From the NCBI GenBank assembly GCA_030433255.1, contig JAUIMI010000001.1, positions 149,378-213,377 of the forward strand: a stretch of DNA of 64,000 bases, read 5' to 3'. Below, piece by piece: positions 26,259-34,619 of the stretch. The position numbers were made by a program, and so were the translations under genes. The notes under the pieces are model-generated. The model worked only from the letters and a program-made list of their open reading frames with translations. It ran no database searches and was not told the origin of the DNA. The DNA comes from a bacterium. GTDB taxonomy: Bacteria; Patescibacteriota; Minisyncoccia; Phycocordibacterales; UBA1006. How positions within the stretch are numbered: position 1 is the first letter of the stretch; each line of letters opens with the position of its first letter.

Positions 26259-26847
26259 AAAATACACACATATTGTTGGGATTGATGAGGTAGGTCGAGG
26301 TCCAATAGCTGGGCCAGTATCGGTGTGTGCTTTTTATATTCCTTGCCAAAACAACACAAAGGTTTTACTTGCGCTTGATGGTATTACAGATTCTAAAAAA
26401 CTGAGTGAAAAAAAACGGGAGCAATATTTTGATATCATTAAAGAGCTTTCCAAAAAAGGTGAATGTGGATATGCTATTGCACATGTTTCTGCAAAAAGTA
26501 TTGATACAAAGGGGATTATTACCGCACTTACTTCTGCATTACAAACTGCATTACAAAAAATAAATTTAAACCCTCAGACAACATTTATTTATTTGGATGG
26601 TGGTTTATATGCGCCAGAAAATTATGATCAGGAAACAGTTATAAAAGGAGATAGTAACATTCTACATATTAGTGCTGCTTCTGTTATTGCAAAGGTGCTT
26701 CGTGATAAAAAAATGATTAATTACGCAGAGAAATATCCTCATTATGGATTTGAACAACATAAGGGGTATGGAACAAAAAAACATAAGGATGCTATAGATA
26801 CATATGGGGTAACCAAGATTCATAGGAAGACGTGGATAAAAAATTGA
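26251..26847 (+). CDS. rnhB: Ribonuclease HII
   Basis: This enzyme cleaves the RNA strand of RNA-DNA hybrids and single ribonucleotides in DNA. The start MNKKYTHIVGIDEVGRG is chosen because GIDEVGRGPIAGPV holds the first catalytic Asp-Glu; later Asp residues lie in YLDGGLYAPE and the AASVIAKVLRDK region. At 198 aa the length is normal. The first 8 bases overlap the PLD gene, placing a housekeeping RNase H at the end of the RT operon, where it could process RT products or simply be read through. Confidence 0.93.
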   Translation: MNKKYTHIVGIDEVGRGPIAGPVSVCAFYIPCQNNTKVLLALDGITDSKKLSEKKREQYFDIIKELSKKGECGYAIAHVSAKSIDTKGIITALTSALQTALQKINLNPQTTFIYLDGGLYAPENYDQETVIKGDSNILHISAASVIAKVLRDKKMINYAEKYPHYGFEQHKGYGTKKHKDAIDTYGVTKIHRKTWIKN

Positions 26848-26900
26848 CAAATATTATTAATTAATGTATTTTTAATTTAGAAACCTTAATAAAATGAATC

Positions 26901-27608
26901 ATGAGTGTATTCAATAATATGTTTCCTTCTGATTTTGAAGATAATTCATATGTATATGCTTCTTTTATAAAAGAAAATCAGGGTATTCCCAAAATCTCTT
27001 TTATAAAAAAAATGCATGAATTACGACCTATCGGAGGAACATTAAGATTACAAAATGAACAATGGTTTGATGTGGAAATTTATCTTAAAGCATTAGGTTT
27101 TTTACTAGAATCATTATGTGATAATAATAATTTTCTTTATTCAAAAGAACAACAGGAAGAAATACTTGTTAATGAGCGTAATCGGGATAGTGAACGTGGC
27201 GAATATGCCCCTTACTTTCGAGTTGCGGTGTTTAATTTTTTAAAAAAAACAGGAACCTACCCCTTACATATGACATACATTGGTCATGTTCAAGGTAGAG
27301 ACAAGAGCCTAACAAAGCATTTGTTTTATATTCAAGAGTGTCTCACTTTTATGAACAATGAGCGTGTTTATCTTCTGTCTTCTTCACGTGAGTATTATCA
27401 GTTTAGAAAAATATTCACAGATACCTATAGTGTAGGTATGTTCGATTTACCTTATTCAGTTAATCATATTTATAAGGGGAAATTTCAGGCATATTACATC
27501 CTACTTAAGAAACTTATTATTTTTTACAATCAAAAAAAATCCTCTAAAAATAAAGAAGAGGCAAAAAATTTCATTAAGTTCCTTAATGAAACTCAAGAAA
27601 CTCGTTAA
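26901..27608 (+). CDS. Hypothetical protein, 235 aa
   Basis: A soluble, mixed-charge protein (SVFNNMFPSDFEDNSYVYAS...) with many aromatic residues and no signal peptide or recognised domain. It follows rnhB by 53 bp on the same strand and ends in a terminator at 27601-27630, so it could be the last gene of the RT operon transcript. Function unknown. Confidence 0.55.
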   Translation: MSVFNNMFPSDFEDNSYVYASFIKENQGIPKISFIKKMHELRPIGGTLRLQNEQWFDVEIYLKALGFLLESLCDNNNFLYSKEQQEEILVNERNRDSERGEYAPYFRVAVFNFLKKTGTYPLHMTYIGHVQGRDKSLTKHLFYIQECLTFMNNERVYLLSSSREYYQFRKIFTDTYSVGMFDLPYSVNHIYKGKFQAYYILLKKLIIFYNQKKSSKNKEEAKNFIKFLNETQETR

Positions 27609-27630
27609 TTGTTTAAATTAACGAGTTTTA
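27601..27630 (+). terminator. Terminator at the end of the RT operon region
   Basis: CTCGTTAATT paired with AATTAACGAG, followed by TTTTAT. The stem includes the stop codon of the 235-aa gene. Confidence 0.75.
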
Positions 27631-27632
27631 TA

Positions 27633-27660
27633 TTGACAATATATATATTTATGATATTAT
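27633..27660 (+). promoter_or_regulatory. Consensus-like promoter plus a tandem 11-mer in the leader
   Basis: TTGACA (27633-27638) and TATTAT (27655-27660) are separated by 16 bp. The transcribed leader then holds the 11-mer GTCAAGACATA twice (27671 and 27684, period 13). Confidence 0.6.
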
Positions 27661-27715
27661 ATATCATGAAGTCAAGACATAGGGTCAAGACATAACTTTT
27701 AAATTCTTTATACAA

Positions 27716-28395
27716 ATGAATACTCATTTACCAAACTTTTTCAGTGCAGGGCTCTTTGTTCAAAATATGAATGTACTTACGGTACTTCATAAAAAGTACT
27801 CGGTAACTAAGTTACCTGGAGGAACTTTTAATGGCGATTTACGAAATTGGGAAGTCCGAGGTGAAGGTGGTGCTTTTTATAACCCTTTTCAAAAAAAGAT
27901 GTTAAAAAGAAGCTTATAAATACGATACAAAAATCGTACAGTAAGGAAACCTACCTAAATCACAAAAATAATTTCTTGGCTCTTGTAGATTATGTTGTAA
28001 ATAATATGACAACACCACAAGAAATTCACTTAGTTGTTGAAATGATTGAAGAGACAGGAATTATTCCTGTAGAATTAGATCTTGCATTAGAGCAAGAAAT
28101 AACCGAATCTTTCAGTCAATATTTTTTTACGATTGGAACAGCGTATACATACAATAAAGATCGTAATTCAATTATTGAAATTAAAGATTTTTCTTGTGAT
28201 ATACCAGAGAATGATAGAGATTTCTTCTGTAGAGACATGGATATAGATAAAATAGAAATTTTAGATATTCTTGATGTTTCTAGGGGTTATTCTGAAGATG
28301 GTAAGACTGCAAAAAGAGAAATTAATACTGCTCATAAGCATAAGAATGCAATTAATGGGTTTATTATGAATGCTCAAAAAACACAAACCATGTAA
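27716..28395 (+). CDS. NUDIX-like protein split by a -1 frameshift at A AAA AAG
   Basis: The first frame (27716-27919) gives VLTVLHKKYSVTKLPGGTFN, a NUDIX-type strand and Gly pair. The second frame, open from 27883, has no start codon before TTG 27976 and carries EMIEETGIIP, the EExG half of a NUDIX box. The overlap contains CAA AAA AAG at 27890-27898, the dnaX-type slippery heptamer. A -1 slip joins them into about 226 aa with the two halves of the motif in order but with a long insert between. The join is inferred from domain logic. The alternatives are a pseudogene or a one-base assembly error. Confidence 0.55.
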
Positions 28396-28400
28396 ATTTA

Positions 28401-28436
28401 AACTCACTATTTTTAAAGAAATAGTGAGTTTTTTCT
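28401..28436 (+). terminator. Terminator of the split NUDIX-like gene
   Basis: AACTCACTATTT paired with AAATAGTGAGTT and followed by T6. Confidence 0.8.
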
Positions 28437-28473
28437 TGCCAAAAGTACTTCTATACGTATACTAGAAAACATT

Positions 28474-28668
28474 ATGGTAATTCGAATGAGACATACACGA
28501 GCGCATACTAAAAATCGACGCTCGCATCACGCACTAAAAACTGCCAAAAATACAATTACTGCTGAAGGGCAACGACATCGAGTTGATATGGAAACAGGAA
28601 TGTATAGAGGGAGACAAGTTATTGACGTGTCAAAAAAGGCAATTAAAAAAGCAAAAAAACAAGCCTAA
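28474..28668 (+). CDS. rpmF: 50S ribosomal protein L32
   Basis: A 64-aa basic protein; HTRAHTKNRRSHHALKTA matches the conserved N-terminal region of L32 (KxRxxxRRxHxxL). The usual zinc-binding Cys residues of some L32 forms are absent. It precedes nusB, separated by a hairpin. It may start at ATG 28474 or at the internal Met (28486). Confidence 0.85.
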   Translation: MVIRMRHTRAHTKNRRSHHALKTAKNTITAEGQRHRVDMETGMYRGRQVIDVSKKAIKKAKKQA

Positions 28669-28680
28669 TACAATGATTAA

Positions 28681-28717
28681 AAAAGAACGTATATATTTTG
28701 TATATAGTTCTTTTTTC
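28681..28717 (+). terminator. rpmF terminator
   Basis: An AAAAGAAC...GTTCTTTT stem with an AT-rich inner part and a T6 run. Confidence 0.65.
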
Positions 28718-28734
28718 GTTATACTGTATCTACT

Positions 28735-29673
28735 ATGGCAAACAGAACATTGCACCGATCAATTCTTTTACAAACGCTCTACGAATGGGACATACAGGGT
28801 TTGAATAATGAACGTATACAAAACTATCTTGAATATGTTGTTTATTCTTTTAATAACCTCTCAGAGCAAGATATTTCTGAGTTATTGGGCCTAGCTCAAA
28901 ACATTGGAAAAAAACAAGTAGTTATTGATGAAATTATAGAAAAGGCCGCCCCTGATTGGCCTCTTGCTAAAATTTCTATTACTGACAGAAACGTACTTCG
29001 TATTGGGCTATACGAATTACTTTTTGGGGATCACCAAGTGGTACCACCTAAGGTGGCTATTAATGAAGCCGTTGAGTTGGCTAAGCGTTTCGGAGGGTCC
29101 AAATCTAATAAATTTGTTAATGGTATATTAGGTGCTGTGTATCGAGAAATTGGTGAACCTGGAAAAGATCAAGTCACCAAAACAAAAATGCCAGAGGTGC
29201 CGTTTGAAGAAATGCCTATTGATAAAAAGGGTTCAGCTGTTGTATATAGTATTGATGAACATGGTGTTATAAGAATTGGTATGGTTCATGATATTTTTGG
29301 TTATTGGACCCTCTCAAAGGGTGGAATTGAAGAAGGTGAAACCACTGAAGAGGGAACAATACGCGAAGTAAAGGAAGAAACTGATTGGGATATATCTATT
29401 GTCTCGTTACTTGGAGAAAATGAATATATTGCATATCATCCAGAGCGTGGACCAGTTCGAAAACAAGTTCAATACTTTCTCGGTAAATCTGATTACACAC
29501 AACCAACATTAGAAGTTGGTTCAGGTGGACTGGATGATGTGCGTTGGTTTGAGCTTGGTGAAATTTCTGATTTAAATATTTATGAAGATGTTTCTCAGAT
29601 GCTTATTAAATCTATTGAAATAATAACAGGAAATAATGATACAAAAGATGATTCCTTGCAAGAAGATGAATAA
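28735..29673 (+). CDS. nusB: NusB - NUDIX hydrolase fusion
   Basis: The N-terminal 140 residues are NusB (LHRSILLQTLYEWDIQG, ITDRNVLRIGLYELLFG, AINEAVELAKRFGG, KFVNGILGAVYREIG), the all-helical factor that joins NusE/S10 in transcription antitermination on rRNA. Residues 165-300 are a NUDIX domain with the full box GGIEEGETTEEGTIREVKEE followed by TDW. Most bacterial NusB proteins are single-domain and about 140 aa. The linker is acidic and shows no stop or frameshift, so this is one protein. The NUDIX substrate is unknown. The stop overlaps a possible start of the RNase III gene. Confidence 0.85.
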   Translation: MANRTLHRSILLQTLYEWDIQGLNNERIQNYLEYVVYSFNNLSEQDISELLGLAQNIGKKQVVIDEIIEKAAPDWPLAKISITDRNVLRIGLYELLFGDHQVVPPKVAINEAVELAKRFGGSKSNKFVNGILGAVYREIGEPGKDQVTKTKMPEVPFEEMPIDKKGSAVVYSIDEHGVIRIGMVHDIFGYWTLSKGGIEEGETTEEGTIREVKEETDWDISIVSLLGENEYIAYHPERGPVRKQVQYFLGKSDYTQPTLEVGSGGLDDVRWFELGEISDLNIYEDVSQMLIKSIEIITGNNDTKDDSLQEDE

Positions 29674-29803
29674 ATGTAAAAAAATACCTCTTTTATTATT
29701 ATCTTTTATTATTATCTTTATATTATTTTTATTCCAACAGGATTTTTTGGGCAACCAACAGTCTCTTGAACCTGATCAGAATTTAGGTGAAATTACTAAT
29801 ACT

Positions 29804-30502
29804 ATGAATAAATACATATCATTTGAAAAAAAATTACATATATCTTTTTCTGATAAGAATTTGTTGCAACAAGCCTTTATTCATCGCTCATATATAAACG
29901 AACATAAGGGGACACAATTAAAACATAATGAACGTTTAGAGTTTCTTGGTGATGCGGTTTTGGAATTAGTCGTTACCGATTTTCTTTTTACAAAATATAC
30001 TTCAGTTCCCGAGGGAAGATTAACCGCATATCGATCCGCTCTCGTTCGTACCGAGAGTATTTCCGCAGCAGCACGAAAGATGGGCATGAATGACTTACTC
30101 ATGTTATCAAAAGGTGAATCTCAAGACCAAGGTAAGGCACGTGATTATATTCTTGCGAATACCTTTGAGGCTTTTGTTGGTGCTGTGTATATAGATCTAG
30201 GATATGAGGCTGCAAAAAATATTATTGCAGAGACACTCTTTCCCAATATAGAGTCTATTATTGCAGATGGGACCTGGCGTGATGCTAAATCATTTGTACA
30301 AGAAAAAGCTCAAGAAGTATATAGCGAAACTCCAAGCTATGAACTTGTTTCTGCTGTAGGTCCTGATCACGATAAGCATTTTATTATGGCAATTTATTTT
30401 GGAGATAAAAAAATTGCTGAAGGGTCTGGAAACAGTAAACAAAAAGCTCAACAAGATGCAGCGCAAAATGCAATTACCCAAGAGGGTTGGGAAGATTATT
30501 AA
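29804..30502 (+). CDS. rnc: Ribonuclease III
   Basis: The dsRNA endonuclease that matures rRNA and some mRNAs. The catalytic domain has ERLEFLGDAVLELVV (signature with catalytic Glu and Asp) and EAFVGAVYIDLGY; the C-terminal dsRNA-binding domain ends in GSGNSKQKAQQDAAQNAI. From MNKYISFEKKL at 29804 it is 232 aa, the normal length. The frame continues upstream to ATG 29667, overlapping the nusB stop, and would add a hydrophobic helix (IPLLLLSFIIIFILFLF) that would anchor the enzyme to the membrane; I prefer the shorter start. Confidence 0.9.
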   Translation: MNKYISFEKKLHISFSDKNLLQQAFIHRSYINEHKGTQLKHNERLEFLGDAVLELVVTDFLFTKYTSVPEGRLTAYRSALVRTESISAAARKMGMNDLLMLSKGESQDQGKARDYILANTFEAFVGAVYIDLGYEAAKNIIAETLFPNIESIIADGTWRDAKSFVQEKAQEVYSETPSYELVSAVGPDHDKHFIMAIYFGDKKIAEGSGNSKQKAQQDAAQNAITQEGWEDY

Positions 30503-30533
30503 AAAACACCAGAAATTAATTCTGGTGTTTTTT
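30501..30533. terminator. rnc terminator
   Basis: AAAAAACACCAGAA paired with TTCTGGTGTTTTTT. Confidence 0.85.
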
Positions 30534-30662
30534 AATAAATTGTCGTATACGCCACTCTTGAGGTGTGTATTTAGGAATCTTTATTTTATTACTACGGATT
30601 CTCTTTACTAATTTAATAAGTTTCTCGAGTCGTCTTTTCGGATATATATTTCTTGATTTCAT
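30516..30662 (-). CDS. Small basic protein, 48 aa (tentative)
   Basis: The minus-strand ORF MKSRNIYPKRRLEKLIKLVK... ends with PQEWRIRQFIKKHQN and is about 40 percent Lys/Arg. It fills the gap between rnc and the SMC-like gene, its stop lies in the shared terminator hairpin, and it resembles the other small basic genes here in composition. No promoter at the usual distance was found. Function unknown. Confidence 0.4.
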   Translation of the reverse strand: MKSRNIYPKRRLEKLIKLVKRIRSNKIKIPKYTPQEWRIRQFIKKHQN

Positions 30663-30740
30663 GGATTTCTTTGTTTTTTAAATTCTATCAACTATTCTTG
30701 CTTAAGACCATATGTGATATAATTATCTCAACAAGAAATT

Positions 30741-33014
30741 ATGCATTTAAAACGCTTAGAATTAAATGGATTTAAATCATTCGCTCATAAGAGTGAATTT
30801 GTTTTTGATGTTCCTATTATCGCTATTGTTGGGCCAAACGGTTCAGGTAAATCAAATGTTGTAGAAGCCATTCGTTTTGTATTAGGTGAGCAATCAGTAA
30901 AATCAATGCGTGGAAAAACAGGTGCTGATTTGATTTTTAAAGGTTCACGTGAGATTCCTAAAATGTCTCGAGCATCAGTATCAATTGTTTTTGATAATAT
31001 TGATAGGGTTTTCCACTTACACCAAGATAATAATAATCGTATTAATGTTGATTTCGATGAAGTAGTTATCACACGGGAGGTCTATTCTGATGGATCTAAT
31101 AAGTATCTTATTAATGGAAATGAGGTACGAATGAAAGATGTTCATGAGCTTATTGCTTCAGTTAATATTGGTGCATCTGGTCACCATATTATTTCTCAAG
31201 GAGAAGCTGATCGTTATTTAAATGCAAACGTTAAAGATAGACGTGAACTTATTGAAGAAGCTCTTGGATTAAAGGTTTATCAATACCGTATTAAGGAATC
31301 TGAACGTAAACTCCAACGAGCAGAAGATAACATGAGAGAATCTGAATTGTTACGACGTGAACTTGCTCCGCACATTCGTTTCTTAAAACGTCAGGTTGAT
31401 AAAATTGAGAAAGCAAAACATTTACGTATCGAGTTAATGAGTCAGTATCAAGTTTATTTTGCCCAGGAAGACTATTTACGGAGGAAGTTGGGAAGTGATT
31501 TAGATATTGAACGAGAGCAGGTTCAAAAAGAATACGCTGAGGTTCAAAGGTTTATTGACAACTACGGCGATTCAAATGAAACAGATGTTTTTCCAGAGGA
31601 GTTAGAAATTAAAAAAGCACAAAATCAGATTAATGAAATTAATCGTAAAATAACTTCAGAACGTCAAGAACTAGGAAGAATTGAAGGAATGATTTCTCTC
31701 CTTGAAAAACAACAGCGTGATGCCCAGAGTAATAATAATACACAGATTGAAACAACTCACCCTGGATTTTCTTTTGAGGTTGTACGTGAGTTTCTCACTG
31801 ATCTTCTTACTCAAATTGATTTAATGGGGGTAAGTACACGTATTACATTTGGAACCATTAAGAAAAGTATAGAAGACTTTATTAAGACTCCTGTTAGTGA
31901 GATACAAACAGAAAGTAGGCAAATTGATAACACAAAAGAAATTTCTGTTTTAGAAAACAGTAAAGTAAGTATTCAAAAAACAATTAGTGAATTTCAACTT
32001 ATTATTGATTCTACTGAAGTTTCTATTAAGCATTGGGAAGAATCTCTTCATGAAAAACGTGCCCAATATCAAGAGTCACAAAAACAATACTATGAATACG
32101 TAGCTAAAAAGAAAGAACTTGATGCTCGTAGGCAAATAATTATGAGTCGTGATGAATCACTTGGTCTTCGAAGTAACGCTCGTAATGAAGAATACACAGA
32201 AGCAAAAGTTCTTTTAGGTGTTGATAGTATTGAATATCAATCTATTGCAGTTGAACACGAATTAGAAATAACTGCTCAAACTCAAGAGCAATTACGAAGA
32301 GAGATTGAACGAATTAAAATTCGACTTGAAGATATAGGAGGTGGATCTGGAGTTGAATTAATTAAAGAATACGAAGAAACAATGGAACGAGATCAGTTCT
32401 TGGAAAAAGAAATTACTGACATCTCAACATCCATTGAGTCATTGCAATCAATTATTTCTGAATTAAAGGAATCACTCAATGCTCAATTTGATATTGGTGT
32501 ACAAAAAATTAATAATGAGTTTGACAGATTTTTCAAACTCATGTTTGGAGGAGGTAAGGCCCAATTAAATCCAGCTGAGATCAAAAAACGAAAAAAGAAA
32601 TCCAACCAAGAAGATCAATTAAATATTATCGATGAATTAGAGGAAGAAGAATCTACTGAATATGGAATTGATATTAATGTTCAGTTACCACGTAAAAAGG
32701 TTTCTGATTTAGATATGCTTTCTGGAGGGGAACGGTCGCTTACCTCAATTGCTTTACTATTTGCACTTTCACAGGTAAATCCCCCTCCATTTTTGGTGCT
32801 TGATGAAACTGATGCTGCGTTGGATGAAGCTAACTCACAGCGTTATGGTGACATGGTGGAATCACTTTCTAAATACTCACAACTTGTTGTGGTTACGCAT
32901 AACAGGGAAACAATGAGTCGAGCACAGACCTTATTTGGAGTTACGCTCGGGCGGAATGATGCATCAACCACACTATCATTGCGACTTGAAGATGCCAAAA
33001 AATATGCAAAATAA
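30741..33014 (+). CDS. smc: Short SMC-like chromosome partition protein
   Basis: SMC proteins are ATP-driven DNA-organising machines. Here the N-terminal head (MHLKRLELNGFKSFA, Walker A GPNGSGKSNVVEAI) and C-terminal head (signature LSGGERSLTSIALLFAL, Walker B FLVLDETDAALDEAN) are complete. The total length is 757 aa instead of about 1,150-1,200. The middle (about residues 170-590) is coiled coil, and I see no typical Gly-rich hinge domain; a GGGSGVELI stretch lies near residue 540. Either the hinge is reduced or the arms are very short. No scpA or scpB is nearby. Confidence 0.85.
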   Translation: MHLKRLELNGFKSFAHKSEFVFDVPIIAIVGPNGSGKSNVVEAIRFVLGEQSVKSMRGKTGADLIFKGSREIPKMSRASVSIVFDNIDRVFHLHQDNNNRINVDFDEVVITREVYSDGSNKYLINGNEVRMKDVHELIASVNIGASGHHIISQGEADRYLNANVKDRRELIEEALGLKVYQYRIKESERKLQRAEDNMRESELLRRELAPHIRFLKRQVDKIEKAKHLRIELMSQYQVYFAQEDYLRRKLGSDLDIEREQVQKEYAEVQRFIDNYGDSNETDVFPEELEIKKAQNQINEINRKITSERQELGRIEGMISLLEKQQRDAQSNNNTQIETTHPGFSFEVVREFLTDLLTQIDLMGVSTRITFGTIKKSIEDFIKTPVSEIQTESRQIDNTKEISVLENSKVSIQKTISEFQLIIDSTEVSIKHWEESLHEKRAQYQESQKQYYEYVAKKKELDARRQIIMSRDESLGLRSNARNEEYTEAKVLLGVDSIEYQSIAVEHELEITAQTQEQLRREIERIKIRLEDIGGGSGVELIKEYEETMERDQFLEKEITDISTSIESLQSIISELKESLNAQFDIGVQKINNEFDRFFKLMFGGGKAQLNPAEIKKRKKKSNQEDQLNIIDELEEEESTEYGIDINVQLPRKKVSDLDMLSGGERSLTSIALLFALSQVNPPPFLVLDETDAALDEANSQRYGDMVESLSKYSQLVVVTHNRETMSRAQTLFGVTLGRNDASTTLSLRLEDAKKYAK

Positions 33015-33041
33015 AAAACAGAATTTATATTCTGTTTTTTA
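33013..33041. terminator. Bidirectional terminator (SMC / pilin)
   Basis: AAAAAACAGAAT paired with ATTCTGTTTTTT between convergent genes. Confidence 0.8.
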
Positions 33042-33584
33042 TTTATCGTAAGTTCGGCAATGATACTTTTCTCCGGTTGATCCATCTTCCCAAAAGAAGA
33101 ACTGATTATGGGTTGTTTCATACATTGCGTAGGAAATTAGATACCCTTGTTCATTTGGAAAAGGTGAAATATTACAAGCACTTTGATAGTAGGGGCTAAT
33201 ATTCATACCTTTACTGTAGTAATAAATTGATTGACAATCATCAAATAGAGAAAGTCCTGAAATATAAGGAAGGAGATCATTATAAAAATCTTGGTTGTAG
33301 TAACCACTCACACTTGCATCTTGAGCACATACTCCGATCCAATCAGCACCATGACGACTATCTGGATAGTGCCCATTATCTGTATAAAACAATTCAAATC
33401 CATTTCTAAATTCTCTGATTACTGCTGCTGTTCGTGCATCCTCTGCTTTAACTCGAGCTTCACCAAGTGATGATAAAATAACAGTGGCTAAAATTCCAAT
33501 AATAGAAATCACCACCAATAATTCTATAAGTGTAAATCCTTTTTTCGTACTTTTTCTATTATACAAAAAAACACTATTTCCCAT
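33039..33584 (-). CDS. Type IV pilin-like protein
   Basis: A 181-aa prepilin with a longer basic leader (MGNSVFLYNRKSTKKG), then FTLIELLVVISIIGILATVI and LGEARVKAEDARTA. The globular part is rich in Tyr and Cys (DDCQSIYYYSKGM). The start codon lies inside the terminator of the upstream carboxypeptidase gene, so an internal start near KKGFTLIEL cannot be excluded. Third pilin-like gene of the window. Confidence 0.8.
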   Translation of the reverse strand: MGNSVFLYNRKSTKKGFTLIELLVVISIIGILATVILSSLGEARVKAEDARTAAVIREFRNGFELFYTDNGHYPDSRHGADWIGVCAQDASVSGYYNQDFYNDLLPYISGLSLFDDCQSIYYYSKGMNISPYYQSACNISPFPNEQGYLISYAMYETTHNQFFFWEDGSTGEKYHCRTYDK

Positions 33585-33595
33585 AGTGTTTTTTA
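33565..33595 (-). terminator. Terminator of the carboxypeptidase gene
   Basis: ACACTAT/ATAGTGT stem with T-run on the minus strand; it overlaps the pilin start. Confidence 0.7.
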
Positions 33596-34588
33596 TAAAT
33601 ACGCAACATATCTTTTTAAATATTCAAGGATATTACGTGTATCTTGTTCGCGAGTATTCGACTGTAATATTACAACTGCAATATTTTTGATTTGATCGTT
33701 TGCAAGTTTAATTTGATAATAACCAATACTTGTTTGACGTGCAGCATTAGTGTATCCAGTTTTACCTCCGCGAAATTCTGGAAAACTTGATGCTTTATTG
33801 ATGTTTCTCCATATGTAATCTCCATTTTCTTTAAATGAGAGTCGAGAAATATCAATAATTTGTGGGTAGTCTCTTCGTACAGCACGCATCATGGTAAATA
33901 GATCTCGGGCCGTAGAATGGTTTTCTTTTGATAATCCTGTTGGGTCACTAAAGCCAGTGTTATTCATGCCTAATTCTACAGCCGTCAACCTCATGGTGGT
34001 TACAAAAGAGTCTCGGTTTCGTTGACGTGCAATAATTTCACCGGCATCATTCGATGAAACAAGAAGAAGGGGGTAGAGAAGTTCTCTTATTGTCATTTGA
34101 TCTCCTATTTTAAAACGAGCACGATTTCCTTCAACCTGTAGCTTGTCTTTAGTGATCTCAGCAAGCTCATTAGGCTCCATGGTCTGAGCAGCTGTGTATG
34201 CTGTCATATATTTTGTAATTGAGGCAATTGGATATTGAGTATGCGGTTTTCTTTCAAAAATAACTTCTCCGGTATCAAGGTCGCCAACTAAAAAACTTCG
34301 TGCATGAATACTCCCAAGTCTATCAAGCTGTTGTAGTATATATTTATTTTCTTCTTCCTCTTCCTCTGGTTCAGAATCAAAAGCAAATAAATTTTGTATT
34401 CCTGATAGCTGTGATGTACGAGATTGAGATTTCTGATTAATAAGCTGGTCTTGGTTATTAGTATAAAAAGCAATAGTTGCATTTTTATTTAACCCAAAAG
34501 TAATAGAGAAAATAGAAAAAGACCCAACAAGTAGGCATAACGCTAGGGCTAGATTAACATATTGAGATTTTTCTTTTAAGATTTTCAT
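33593..34588 (-). CDS. D-alanyl-D-alanine carboxypeptidase (PBP5-type, peptidase S11)
   Basis: A 331-aa exported serine peptidase that trims the pentapeptide of peptidoglycan. It has an N-terminal membrane anchor (LALCLLVGSFSIFSITFGL), then the three active-site motifs: SxxK in ASITKYMTAY, SxN in VSSNDAGEII and KTG in GGKTGYTNAAR. A stretch of glutamates lies near residue 75. The C-terminal anchoring helix of E. coli PBP5 is missing, so the N-terminal helix probably holds it at the membrane. It implies a peptidoglycan wall. Confidence 0.9.
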   Translation of the reverse strand: MKILKEKSQYVNLALALCLLVGSFSIFSITFGLNKNATIAFYTNNQDQLINQKSQSRTSQLSGIQNLFAFDSEPEEEEEENKYILQQLDRLGSIHARSFLVGDLDTGEVIFERKPHTQYPIASITKYMTAYTAAQTMEPNELAEITKDKLQVEGNRARFKIGDQMTIRELLYPLLLVSSNDAGEIIARQRNRDSFVTTMRLTAVELGMNNTGFSDPTGLSKENHSTARDLFTMMRAVRRDYPQIIDISRLSFKENGDYIWRNINKASSFPEFRGGKTGYTNAARQTSIGYYQIKLANDQIKNIAVVILQSNTREQDTRNILEYLKRYVAYL

Positions 34589-34619
34589 AAATATATTTTA
34601 ACAATAGAAATATAATTTG

